From: Elusimicrobiales bacterium
GTDB lineage: Bacteria > Elusimicrobiota > Elusimicrobia > Elusimicrobiales > UBA9959
DNA: 64,000 nt
Reading direction: 5' to 3'
NCBI GenBank assembly: GCA_028713125.1
Contig: JAQTOU010000007.1
Location: forward strand, 1 to 64,000
Below the pieces are notes generated by a model that was not told the DNA's origin, made no database searches, and saw only the letters and a program-made list of their open reading frames with translations. Below are positions 37,692 through 45,818 of this stretch, in pieces. The first letter of the stretch is position 1. Every line of letters starts with the position of its first letter. The translations under genes and the position numbers were made by a program.

Positions 37692-38501
37692 TTACTCTTC
37701 GGTCCTGACGGGCTCTTCCACGACGGGCTGCTGTTCCTCGCCCTCGGGCTGGGCCTCGCCGGCCTGCACCGCTGTCGCTTCCTGGGTAGCCTGGTAGGCG
37801 GCGGCTTTCTCGGCCTCCGCTTCGGCGCGGCCGTCTATCACGGCGTCGGCCATAGTGGCGCAGAACAGCCTGATGGAGCGGGCGGCGTCGTCGTTGCCGG
37901 GGATGGGCCAGTCAAGCTGGTCGGGATCGCAGTTGGTGTCGCAGACGGCCACGACCTGGATCTTGAGCTTGTGGGCTTCCTTCAGGGCGTTCGCCTCGTT
38001 TATAGGGTCCACGATGAACATTACGTCGGGCAGGGCGCGCAGGTTGCGGATGCCGCTGAGCAGCTTCACCAGGCGGGCCTGCTCCTTGCTGAGGCGGGAA
38101 ACTTCCTTCTTGGACATGACCTTGAAAAGGCCGTCCGACTCGAATTTTTCGAGTTCCTCGAGGCGCTTGAGCGACTTGCGCAATGTCTCGAAGTTGGTGA
38201 GCGTGCCGCCCAGCCATTTTTCGTGCATACAGGAGACGTCGGCGCGGATGGCTTCCTCGCGGATGATCTCTTTAGCCTGCTTCTTGGTTCCGACAAAAAG
38301 GAACGTCTTGCCAGCTTTGGCGCTGTCCTTGACGAAGGTATAGGCCTTTTTTATTTCCTTCACGGTCTTCTGAAGATCCAGGATGTGTATCCCGTTGCGC
38401 TCGCCGAATATGTAGCGGGCCATCTTGGGATTCCACCGGTAGGTCTGGTGGCCGAAATGGACGCCTGCTTCCAACATGCTTTTCATTGATACGTTTAACA
38501 T
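37692..38501 (-). CDS. rpsB: Ribosomal protein S2
   Basis: 30S protein, 269 residues with the start at 38501 ([20 protein letters not shown]); the open frame runs 22 codons further but CGGAGG eight bases before this ATG and the family N-terminus decide it. Motifs: [20 protein letters not shown] and [19 protein letters not shown]. An Ala/Glu-rich C-terminal tail of about 40 residues is an extension. It is the first gene of the operon running to proS. Confidence 0.96.
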   Translation of the reverse strand: MLNVSMKSMLEAGVHFGHQTYRWNPKMARYIFGERNGIHILDLQKTVKEIKKAYTFVKDSAKAGKTFLFVGTKKQAKEIIREEAIRADVSCMHEKWLGGTLTNFETLRKSLKRLEELEKFESDGLFKVMSKKEVSRLSKEQARLVKLLSGIRNLRALPDVMFIVDPINEANALKEAHKLKIQVVAVCDTNCDPDQLDWPIPGNDDAARSIRLFCATMADAVIDGRAEAEAEKAAAYQATQEATAVQAGEAQPEGEEQQPVVEEPVRTEE

Positions 38502-38574
38502 TTTTACTATCCTCCGTTCTCGTGTACTATTCGTTTCTTTTCCCGCCCTCTCGGGGCAGGATTTCAACGCTTCT

Positions 38575-38604
38575 ATAATATCATATAGGCGCCCCCGGTT
38601 TCAA
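38575..38604 (-). promoter_or_regulatory. Promoter of the rpsB-to-proS operon
   Basis: Minus-strand TTGAAA (38604-38599), an 18-base spacer and TATTAT (38580-38575). The predicted leader of about 65 bases contains CCTGCCCCGAGAGGGCGGG, which can form a short hairpin. The region 38502-38639 holds no other feature I can name. Confidence 0.55.
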
Positions 38605-38639
38605 CGGGGCGGGGCGCGGGGGCGGCGGACTGGCGGGGC

Positions 38640-39095
38640 TCACTTCGTAAAATCGAAGCTTTTGGGGGGCCTTGAGCCCCTGTAAACTATCTTCCGGTCC
38701 TTCGAAATTATCAGGGTGGCCGGCAGCCCCATGACGCCGTACTTTTTCGCCACCGCCTTGTCCTTGTCGAGGACAACAAGATACGGGTATTTGGTCTTTG
38801 CGACGAACTTGGAGGCCTTGGCCTCGTTGTCTCCCACATTGACCCCGACGAAGAGGACCTTGTCGGCGCCGGGGCTCTTCATAAAGGCGGCCAGATCGGG
38901 AACCTCCTCTTCGCAGGAGGCGCACCAGCGGGCCCAGAAATTAAGGACTATATAGCCTTTACCCAGGTTCTCCTCGAGCTTGAACTGCTTGCCGTCGAGT
39001 TTAGCCAGCGTGAAGTCGCTGACCGCTACCTCCCCGGCGTAAAGCAGACAGCCGGCCGCCAGGACCGCGAACGCTGAAATAATTATTTTCTTCAT
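38640..39095 (-). CDS. TlpA-like periplasmic thiol-disulfide protein
   Basis: A 151-residue thioredoxin-fold protein with an N-terminal signal (MKKIIISAFAVLAAGCLLYAG; LAAGC could act as a lipobox) and active site WCASC in NFWARWCASCEEEVPD. It probably reduces periplasmic disulfides with electrons from CcdA, which precedes it by 18 bases, and serves the ApbE/DUF3570/DUF4266 genes in the same cluster. Confidence 0.88.
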   Translation of the reverse strand: MKKIIISAFAVLAAGCLLYAGEVAVSDFTLAKLDGKQFKLEENLGKGYIVLNFWARWCASCEEEVPDLAAFMKSPGADKVLFVGVNVGDNEAKASKFVAKTKYPYLVVLDKDKAVAKKYGVMGLPATLIISKDRKIVYRGSRPPKSFDFTK

Positions 39096-39113
39096 AAATG
39101 TCCTCCAGTCTTC

Positions 39114-39791
39114 CTAGGCCAGCTTTCCGGCCGCGTATATGAAATAGATGCCGGCGCCGAGTATCAGGAAGGCCAGCGCCTTTTTCACCTTGACCATCCA
39201 CGCCCCTGATTTCGGCATCAGGCTGCCGGCGAAAAAGCCTATGATGAGCAGCATGCTGCTCAGCCCCATGGAGAAAGTGAAAAGAAGCAGCGTCCCGGTA
39301 ACCACCGCTTTTTTAGCGGCGACATAGACCAGCAGGGTACCAAGCACCGGGGCCGTGCAGGGAGAGGCCACCATGCCCGAAGTCAGGCCCATTACAAAAG
39401 GGCCGATGAAAGGGGACTTCTTCAGGGACTCCGGGGCCAGGCCCGGGAGATGCGGCATCGGGATATAGTACCAGTCCATCATGCTGCCGCCGAGAAAAAG
39501 GAGCAGCACACCGAAGGCCAGGTAGACGTAGGTGTTGGTGGTCAGCGAGCCGAAGAGCGAGCCGGTCAGGGCGGCGGCCATACCGAGCGCCGAGTAGACG
39601 AGCGCCATGCCCAGGATATACGAGAGGCTGGCGATGAAGCGGCTGCCCGCGGTGCCCTCGCGCGAGCCGAGATAGCCGACGACGATCGGCAGCAGCGGGT
39701 AGACGCAGGGCGTAAGGGAAGTAAGCAGCCCGGAGACGAAAACCGCCAGAAAAGTCATGAACGAAACTGTTTCAAGATTAATTTGCGGCAT
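39114..39791 (-). CDS. ccdA: CcdA-type membrane thiol-disulfide transporter
   Basis: Carries reducing equivalents from cytoplasmic thioredoxin across the membrane. The 225-residue protein has six predicted TM helices and the paired conserved cysteines in LTPCVYPLLP (first helix) and ASPCTAPVLG (fourth). It overlaps apbE by 14 bases and feeds the adjacent TlpA-like protein. Confidence 0.92.
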   Translation of the reverse strand: MPQINLETVSFMTFLAVFVSGLLTSLTPCVYPLLPIVVGYLGSREGTAGSRFIASLSYILGMALVYSALGMAAALTGSLFGSLTTNTYVYLAFGVLLLFLGGSMMDWYYIPMPHLPGLAPESLKKSPFIGPFVMGLTSGMVASPCTAPVLGTLLVYVAAKKAVVTGTLLLFTFSMGLSSMLLIIGFFAGSLMPKSGAWMVKVKKALAFLILGAGIYFIYAAGKLA

Positions 39792-40734
39792 ACGCTTTAA
39801 CTCCCTTATGCTCGGCTGTCTTCATATTGCAGTTAGTGACCGCGCCGGACGAGGCGATGATCACGCCTGAGGCCTCGCGCCTGCGGCGGAGGAAAGCCGC
39901 CCCGTCCTCCGGGCCCAGCGCCATCGCGGAAATGGTGTAGGCGTTGGCGAGCGCCGCGGTGGACGCCAGCACCGTTACGCTGGCGATGTCATCCCTTACC
40001 CCGCCGGTGCGGGCGTCGATTATGTGGTGATACTTTTTACCCTGGTGGATAAAATAGCGCTCGTAATCGCCCGAAGTGACCAGCGCCCCGCCGCGCAGGT
40101 CCATGAAGGCGGCCGCCCTGCCGTCTTTCGCGAAGGGATTCTTGACCGCGATCCGCCAGGGGCGCGGGGCCCCGGGGCCCGAGGAGACGCGGAGGTCGCC
40201 GGCGCCGTTAACGCAGAAATTTTCAAGGCCGAGATCTTTCATAACGCGGAAGGCCCTGTCCACTCCGTAGCCCTTGCCGATGGACCCCAAGCCGATGCGC
40301 ATGCCCTTTTCGGGCAGGCGTATCGTGCAGGCCGCCCTGTCCATCTCTACTCTTGAATGATCCACCAGGCGCATCGCCTGCTCCAATTCCCCGGGGGAGG
40401 GGGGAATCCCGGTGCGGAAAGCCTCGCGCCAGAGCATGCCCGCGGCGGCGAAAGTTATATCGAAAGCGCCCCCGGACTCCCGGCAGATCTCCAGAGCGAA
40501 AGAGACCAGGTCTAAAAGCTCGGCGGAAACTTTTACGGGGGGGCCGCCGGCCGCGGCGTTCAAGGCGTTCAGGGGGCTGTCGCGGAAATCGGTGAGCAGC
40601 GCCTCCACCCTTTCGATCTCCGCATAGGCCGTCATGACAGCCGCCCCGGCGGCGCCGGAAGTCCCTCCCGGGTAGGCGGTTATTTCGAAAGGGGACCCCA
40701 TGCAGGTCCGTGAGACGATCAGCGGTTCGGCCAT
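39778..40734 (-). CDS. apbE: FAD:protein FMN transferase
   Basis: Covalently attaches FMN from FAD to Thr/Ser of target proteins. The 318-residue protein shows MGSPFEITAYP at the N-terminus, GSIGKGYGVDRA, NGAGDLRVS, and the catalytic/FAD region TSGDYERYF ... HHIIDARTGG. It has no visible signal peptide, although many ApbE proteins are periplasmic lipoproteins; targets are therefore either modified before export or in the cytoplasm. It is co-encoded with DUF3570, its start overlapping the DUF3570 stop. Confidence 0.93.
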   Translation of the reverse strand: MAEPLIVSRTCMGSPFEITAYPGGTSGAAGAAVMTAYAEIERVEALLTDFRDSPLNALNAAAGGPPVKVSAELLDLVSFALEICRESGGAFDITFAAAGMLWREAFRTGIPPSPGELEQAMRLVDHSRVEMDRAACTIRLPEKGMRIGLGSIGKGYGVDRAFRVMKDLGLENFCVNGAGDLRVSSGPGAPRPWRIAVKNPFAKDGRAAAFMDLRGGALVTSGDYERYFIHQGKKYHHIIDARTGGVRDDIASVTVLASTAALANAYTISAMALGPEDGAAFLRRRREASGVIIASSGAVTNCNMKTAEHKGVKAYAAN

Positions 40735-41912
40735 CAGAATTTCATGTTAAGCGCCGCCTGGAAGACCAGCGCCTGCAGGTCGTTAGAGCGCTTGTAATAA
40801 AGCGCGGTGCCGCTCCACGACCACTCATGCCGGCTGTTCCCGCCCTGGTCCAGGGCGTAGGAGACCTGGACGCCGGCCTCGTTAGCGGTAAATTTATCGA
40901 GGTCAGAGTCCGAAGTCATCCTGCTTTTGATCCCGGAAGAAAAAGAATCGGCGTAATATCTGGCCGCCGTCTGGGAATAGCGGCGGTAAAGGACGCGGAA
41001 AACGCCTTTTTCCTCCGAGAACGAAACCGCCAGAGAGGGTTCCCAAGTGTGGGCGCGTATAGCCCAGCTGTCCGTGTAATATCGGTAGTCCAGGTGCAAG
41101 GCCAGTCTCTCGCCGAGGCTGCGGACATAGCGCGCATTAGCCGTGAACTTGTCGCGCCCCTGCGGAAGGACTTCGTTCGCCCGGTCGGTAACTACCGTGC
41201 CGGTGCTGACCGTGTTGCGGGTGCCGCCGAGAAAGCCGGCCTGACGGGTATAACTTAAGCCGCACAGAATAAGGTCCTTCTCGCTGAGGAGCTGCGAGGC
41301 GCTGATATTAACGGAGTTAGTGGCCTTGGATTTGAAACCAAGGAATCCGGCTTTGCTCAGGCTCCACTGATTGGCGGAATCGGAAAAATGAAAAACTCCG
41401 GCCGAAAGGACGAAATTATCCTCGGCCATGAATTTCTGCACGTTCAGCCCGCCGTGAAGGGACCTGTAGGAAAGCTCGCTGGAATAACCCGCAGTGGGAG
41501 TGAAAACCCAGGTGCCTACCTTCTTCGAATAGCCGCCGTCGAGGCCTATGCGCGTCTGCCAGCCGGGAAGGAGACTTTCTCCTCCTCCGCCTTCGCCCTC
41601 TCCTCCCGCGGCCGCGTTGCCGCCCGAGGCGCCTGTCCCTGAATCGAAGGCCTTGGCCGAAGCCGAGCTCAGGGCGTCGAACACCACGCTGCCGAAAATG
41701 CTGGTGTTATGGTCTATCTGCGAGTTGATATAGAGCACCGGCTCGTAGAGGTCGATGGACTGGTCGCCGGAGCCGTCGTAGACCTGCTTGCCGCCATGCC
41801 CGCTCTGGAACATGGTGTTGACGGCAAATTCCGTATTGACTTTGGAAAGGGCAGCGCGCTCAAAGCAGAGCATAAGCGCGACGGTAAAAAGGAAGCGTCT
41901 AATTGCAGCCAC
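40734..41912 (-). CDS. DUF3570 outer-membrane protein, possible ApbE substrate
   Basis: A 392-residue protein with a signal peptide (to about residue 23) and a C-terminal part of alternating beta-strands ending in ALNMKF (terminal Phe), as in outer-membrane barrels. It belongs with DUF3570 by context and sequence character. Residues 79-85 read DALSSAS and residues 90-96 DSGTGAS, each close to the ApbE flavinylation consensus D-x-x-(S/T)-G-A-(S/T). A Gly/Glu-rich linker follows. It overlaps the DUF4266 gene by 14 bases. The flavinylation is a hypothesis. Confidence 0.82.
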   Translation of the reverse strand: MAAIRRFLFTVALMLCFERAALSKVNTEFAVNTMFQSGHGGKQVYDGSGDQSIDLYEPVLYINSQIDHNTSIFGSVVFDALSSASAKAFDSGTGASGGNAAAGGEGEGGGGESLLPGWQTRIGLDGGYSKKVGTWVFTPTAGYSSELSYRSLHGGLNVQKFMAEDNFVLSAGVFHFSDSANQWSLSKAGFLGFKSKATNSVNISASQLLSEKDLILCGLSYTRQAGFLGGTRNTVSTGTVVTDRANEVLPQGRDKFTANARYVRSLGERLALHLDYRYYTDSWAIRAHTWEPSLAVSFSEEKGVFRVLYRRYSQTAARYYADSFSSGIKSRMTSDSDLDKFTANEAGVQVSYALDQGGNSRHEWSWSGTALYYKRSNDLQALVFQAALNMKF

Positions 41913-42123
41913 AGCCGCCTCCCGCGCTCTGGCCCACGCCGCCCGAAGCGCCCTCTCTTATGGAGTGAAAATCGTTCAGAAAAGCCTGGCGGCCGCCCAT
42001 CGGTTCGAGCTGCATGATCTGCCTGGAAAGAGTTTCCCGGTCTACCTGGTGAACCCGCACGCAGCCGCAGGCCAGCGCGGAAAGCGCGGCCAGAACAAGG
42101 ACCCTGATATTTTTTCGACTCAT
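41899..42123 (-). CDS. DUF4266 small lipoprotein with CGCN C-terminus
   Basis: A 74-residue protein that starts at 42123 (MSRKNIRVLVLAALSALACGC). The signal ends in a Cys consistent with a lipoprotein. The mature part has RETLSRQIMQLEP, HSIREGASGG and a glycine-rich C-terminus finishing GGGCGCN, the DUF4266 hallmark. The family accompanies DUF3570, ApbE and thioredoxin-like genes; the role of the CGCN end is not known to me. It is first in this minus-strand cassette. Confidence 0.85.
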   Translation of the reverse strand: MSRKNIRVLVLAALSALACGCVRVHQVDRETLSRQIMQLEPMGGRQAFLNDFHSIREGASGGVGQSAGGGCGCN

Positions 42124-42186
42124 AGATCTCCAAGTCAAAGTATATTAGTATAAGTGTACCAGATTAAACCGCGTCCCGCAAGGCTT

Positions 42187-42216
42187 TTTACACGTCCTCT
42201 CTATATTTTCTATACT
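42187..42216 (+). promoter_or_regulatory. Promoter of nadE
   Basis: TTTACA (42187-42192), an 18-base spacer and TATACT (42211-42216), 25 bases before the nadE ATG. On the opposite strand, TATACT sequences near 42136-42150 may serve the DUF4266 cassette, but no matching -35 is clear. Confidence 0.6.
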
Positions 42217-42241
42217 AGCATACTGGCGAATGCCGGAGAAT

Positions 42242-43924
42242 ATGAAAATAGCCATAGCGCAGATCAATCCGAGAGTAGGGGACATTCCCGGCAATTTCCG
42301 GCTTATCGAGGATTTCGCCCGCGCGGCGCAGGTGCTTGGCGCGGACCTGGCCGTTTTCCCGGAACTGGCGCTGACCGGCTATCCGCCGCTCGACCTGCTA
42401 GAGAAGAAAAATTTCATCGATGAAAACCTTAAAGCACTCAAGGCCCTCGCCGCGCTGAAGCTGGATATCGGGATCGCCGTCGGCTACGTGGGACGCAACC
42501 CCGCAAAAAAAGGCAAGCCCCTCCACAACGCCATCGCTCTCATACACTCCGGCAGGATCGCCGCAGTCAGGCACAAATCCCTGCTTCCCACGTACGACAT
42601 TTTCGACGAGGCCCGCTATTTCGAGCCCGCCGCGCGGAACGCCCCGGTCAGGTTCAAAGGTGAGGTCCTGGGTCTCACCGTCTGCGAGGATATCTGGGCG
42701 GGCACCGCACTGCTGCCGAACCGCCAGCTGTACCGCGACAACCCCGCCAGGACCCTGTGCGCCGCCAAAGCCTCGATCGTGATAAATATCTCCGCCTCTC
42801 CGTTCTACCGGGGCAAGAACGCGCTGCGGCGCCGGATACTTTCCGGCCTCGCGAAGGACCTCGGCGCCCATTTGATCTACGTTAACCAAGCGGGCGCTAA
42901 CGACGAGCTTATCTTCGACGGAAACAGCTTCGCCCTGTCGCCGGCAGGCAAGGTGACCGCGCGCGCCAAAGCCTTCGGCGAGGACCTGGTGCTCGTGGAC
43001 ACCGGGACCCGCGCCGCCGCCGGCCAGTACGGGTCCGAAGGGCAGTATGGTTCTTCCCCTGCGCAGCTATCGGAAGATGTGACCGCGGAGATCTGCGCCG
43101 CGCTGACATTGGGAATAAAAGATTATTTCCGCAAGCTCGGCTTCAGCAAGGCCCTGCTCGGCCTGAGCGGGGGGATAGACTCCGCCGTGGTCGCGGCGCT
43201 GGCCGCGGGCGCGCTCGGCCCGGAAAACGTCACGGGCGTGCTGATGCCCTCGGAATTCACCTCCCGGCAAAGCGGCGAAGACGCCCTGCGGCTGGCGCGC
43301 AACCTCGGAATAAAGACGAAAACTATCCCGATCAGGAAAATATACAAGGCCTTCCTCGGCGGGCTTAAAGCGGAAGCTTCCCCGGGGCAGGTGACGCTTA
43401 CCATGCAGAACCTCCAGGCGCGCTCCCGCGGCAGCCTCCTGATGGCCCTCGCCAACGCTAACGGCTGGCTGAACCTCGTCACAGGAAACAAGTCGGAGAT
43501 CGCCGTGGGCTACTGCACTCTTTACGGCGATACCGCCGGGGCCCTTGCCCCCATAGCGGACCTTTTCAAGACCGAGGTTTACAGGCTGGCCGCTTACCTT
43601 AACCGCGGCGGGGAAGTAATACCGAACGCGATAATAAAACGGCCGCCCACAGCGGAGCTCAAGCCGGGACAGAAAGACCAGGACGACCTGCCGCCCTACG
43701 GGCAGCTGGACGAGATCCTCCGGCTTTACCTCGAGGAGAATAAAACCCCGTCAGAAATAGTAGGCCGCGGCTTCGGGCGGAAACTTGTGCTCTCGATACT
43801 GCGGCGCGTGGAAATTAACGAGTACAAGAGGAAGCAGCTTCCGATAGCCCTTAAGGTTACGGAAAAATCATTCGGTTACGGCAGGAAGATGCCGATAGTG
43901 AAAGCCCTGCACTTCATAAAATAA
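42242..43924 (+). CDS. nadE: Glutamine-dependent NAD+ synthetase
   Basis: Final step of NAD synthesis. The start at 42242 (MKIAIAQINPRVGD, after GGAGA) gives 560 residues. The N-terminal nitrilase-type glutaminase domain has Glu in FPELALTGYPP, Lys in RHKSLLPTYDIFDE and Cys in LTVCEDIWAG; the C-terminal synthetase has the ATP loop LSGGIDSAVVAALA and NKSEIAVGYCTLYGD. The two-domain form produces ammonia in situ. Confidence 0.97.
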   Translation: MKIAIAQINPRVGDIPGNFRLIEDFARAAQVLGADLAVFPELALTGYPPLDLLEKKNFIDENLKALKALAALKLDIGIAVGYVGRNPAKKGKPLHNAIALIHSGRIAAVRHKSLLPTYDIFDEARYFEPAARNAPVRFKGEVLGLTVCEDIWAGTALLPNRQLYRDNPARTLCAAKASIVINISASPFYRGKNALRRRILSGLAKDLGAHLIYVNQAGANDELIFDGNSFALSPAGKVTARAKAFGEDLVLVDTGTRAAAGQYGSEGQYGSSPAQLSEDVTAEICAALTLGIKDYFRKLGFSKALLGLSGGIDSAVVAALAAGALGPENVTGVLMPSEFTSRQSGEDALRLARNLGIKTKTIPIRKIYKAFLGGLKAEASPGQVTLTMQNLQARSRGSLLMALANANGWLNLVTGNKSEIAVGYCTLYGDTAGALAPIADLFKTEVYRLAAYLNRGGEVIPNAIIKRPPTAELKPGQKDQDDLPPYGQLDEILRLYLEENKTPSEIVGRGFGRKLVLSILRRVEINEYKRKQLPIALKVTEKSFGYGRKMPIVKALHFIK

Positions 43925-43972
43925 GCCGCCCGCCGGGCCGATTCCCGCCCGGCACGGACACGATCCAGCCCC

Positions 43973-45328
43973 ATGCCAAAGCGCCTTCTCATTTTTTTCC
44001 TGGCTATCGGTTTTTGCGCCGCCACAGCCTCCGCCCAGCAGGCGAAGAAACGCGTGCTGGTCAAACACGGGCCAAAGGCCAAGGAAGAGCTGGTAAAGCC
44101 CGAACCCAGCACCAGGGAAGACATCATGAAGACGGTGGACCGGCCGGCACCGAAGGAGGGCCTCCTTGCCAGGATGCTGAGCGCCATCACGATAGACACC
44201 CCCAACGGCCCTATCATCCCATTCCCCGTAGTGGACTCCAGCAAGGACCTCGGCCCGAGCTTCGGCATGATGCCGGTAATAGCCATCAAGGACAAAAAAA
44301 CCAGCGAGCTGAAGTCCGTGATAGTCCCGTCCGTCAGCTACAATGAGAACCTGCGGACCACGCTTACCTACCGGCACTATATCTTCCCCGACGAAAAGCG
44401 CTATTTCATCCTGCGCGCCTCGCGCTCGGAGCGGGTGGAGCGGGAGCTGATGTCGTACTATTACACGCCCAGCGTTTTTTCCTCCGGCTTCCGCCTGAGC
44501 CTGGAGGCCAAGCACTGGATCACCGGGAAGCCGTCCTTCTACGGCTTCGGGATCAACTCCCGCCGGGGCGATAAAGCCAACTACGCGCTTCAGATGACCG
44601 GCGGGGAGGTCATCCTGGACGTGCCCCTGGGACGGGAATTGTTCATTAACCTCAACAGCTCGCTGTATGATAAGAAGATCGGTGAAGGCCCGGTCAGCAA
44701 CGGTCAGATCAGGGAGATCTTCCCGTCCGACTATGCCAGGGCCGCCGACCTCGACCGCTTTCTGACCAACCGCGTCTCGCTGGTGTACGACAACACCGAC
44801 CATCCCTACCTGCCCAAGGTCGGAACCTACGCCAGCGCCTCGGTACTTTATTCCAATAAAAAGCTGGGCTCGGACTACGAGTACCGGACTTACGCTTTCC
44901 AGGTGAAGAACTACTTCAATTACAGGAACCAGGGCCGCTTCGTCACGGCCGTGCATTACCTGCTGCAGTTCCAGCGCGGCGACGCCCTGCCTTTCTACGC
45001 GATGCCCCAGCTGGGCGAGAGCACGGGCCTGCGCATGGCGGGAGACGGCCGCTTCACGGGCCGCGGCAAATTCGTCTTCAACATCGAAGAGCGGATCACG
45101 CTGTCCAAAACCCCGTTCCTGAAGTTCATCAGCGAAACCGAGATCGCGCCTTTCCTCGACGTGGGAACAGTATTCGACAGGGTCTCGGATTTCCGCGCCA
45201 GCGAATTGAAATACGGGCCGGGCATTTCAGCCCGCCTGGTCATCCGCCCGCAGCTGGTAGCGACCGTAGACTTCGCTTATGGCTCGGAAGGGACCAACGC
45301 CATCATAAAAATAGGCTATCCGTTCTGA
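43973..45328 (+). CDS. Omp85-superfamily outer-membrane barrel protein
   Basis: A 451-residue protein with a signal peptide (MPKRLLIFFLAIGFCAATASAQ) and a C-terminal beta-barrel ending in IKIGYPF (terminal Phe). Strand motifs such as LVYDNTDHPYLPKVGTYASAS and the final ISARLVIRPQLVATVDFAYG fit the bacterial surface antigen (Omp85) barrel. There are no full POTRA domains in the ~130-residue N-terminal part, so it is not a standard BamA. It may be a TamA- or patatin-associated-type barrel, or a calcium-type Omp85 homologue; function unknown. Confidence 0.85.
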   Translation: MPKRLLIFFLAIGFCAATASAQQAKKRVLVKHGPKAKEELVKPEPSTREDIMKTVDRPAPKEGLLARMLSAITIDTPNGPIIPFPVVDSSKDLGPSFGMMPVIAIKDKKTSELKSVIVPSVSYNENLRTTLTYRHYIFPDEKRYFILRASRSERVERELMSYYYTPSVFSSGFRLSLEAKHWITGKPSFYGFGINSRRGDKANYALQMTGGEVILDVPLGRELFINLNSSLYDKKIGEGPVSNGQIREIFPSDYARAADLDRFLTNRVSLVYDNTDHPYLPKVGTYASASVLYSNKKLGSDYEYRTYAFQVKNYFNYRNQGRFVTAVHYLLQFQRGDALPFYAMPQLGESTGLRMAGDGRFTGRGKFVFNIEERITLSKTPFLKFISETEIAPFLDVGTVFDRVSDFRASELKYGPGISARLVIRPQLVATVDFAYGSEGTNAIIKIGYPF

Positions 45329-45333
45329 CCGCG

Positions 45334-45804
45334 ATGACGCTCAAAAATAAAAAAGTGCGGATCTCCGCCAAGGCTATAATTATAAGGAAAGGCAAACTGC
45401 TTCTGATGCGGGCGCGCGACCGCTCCGGAGTTTATTACCTGCTTCCGGGCGGGGGGCAGAACAACGGGGAAACCCTGCACGAAGCGCTCGTAAGGGAGTG
45501 CCTGGAGGAGACAGGGATTCTGGTCCGGCCCGGAGTGCCGCGCTATATCCGCGACTACGTGGCGAAAAACCATGAATTTTCAGCGGCGGACAAAGGCTTC
45601 CACCAGGTGGAAGTCATGTTCCTCTGCGAGTATATCAAGCGGGTAAAGGGCGGGACCAGGGAGCTGGACGCGAGGCAGACAGGCGTCAGCTGGATACCGC
45701 TGAAGAAACTGGGGACTATAAAGCTTTACCCTTCGCCGCTGAAAACGCTCATCGGCCCTACCGGCCGGCTGAGCGGCCAGATCTACCTGGGAGACAGCAA
45801 TTAG
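45334..45804 (+). CDS. NUDIX hydrolase
   Basis: A 156-residue NUDIX protein. The Nudix box is complete: GGGQNNGETLHEALVRECLEETGI (G-x5-E-x7-REUxEExGU) near residue 45. The preceding LLMRARDRSGVYYLLPGG segment binds substrate. The substrate (nucleoside diphosphate derivative) cannot be told. It starts five bases after the barrel gene and ends convergently 14 bases from glyS. Confidence 0.9.
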   Translation: MTLKNKKVRISAKAIIIRKGKLLLMRARDRSGVYYLLPGGGQNNGETLHEALVRECLEETGILVRPGVPRYIRDYVAKNHEFSAADKGFHQVEVMFLCEYIKRVKGGTRELDARQTGVSWIPLKKLGTIKLYPSPLKTLIGPTGRLSGQIYLGDSN

Positions 45805-45818
45805 CGGCAGGCTCCGGC

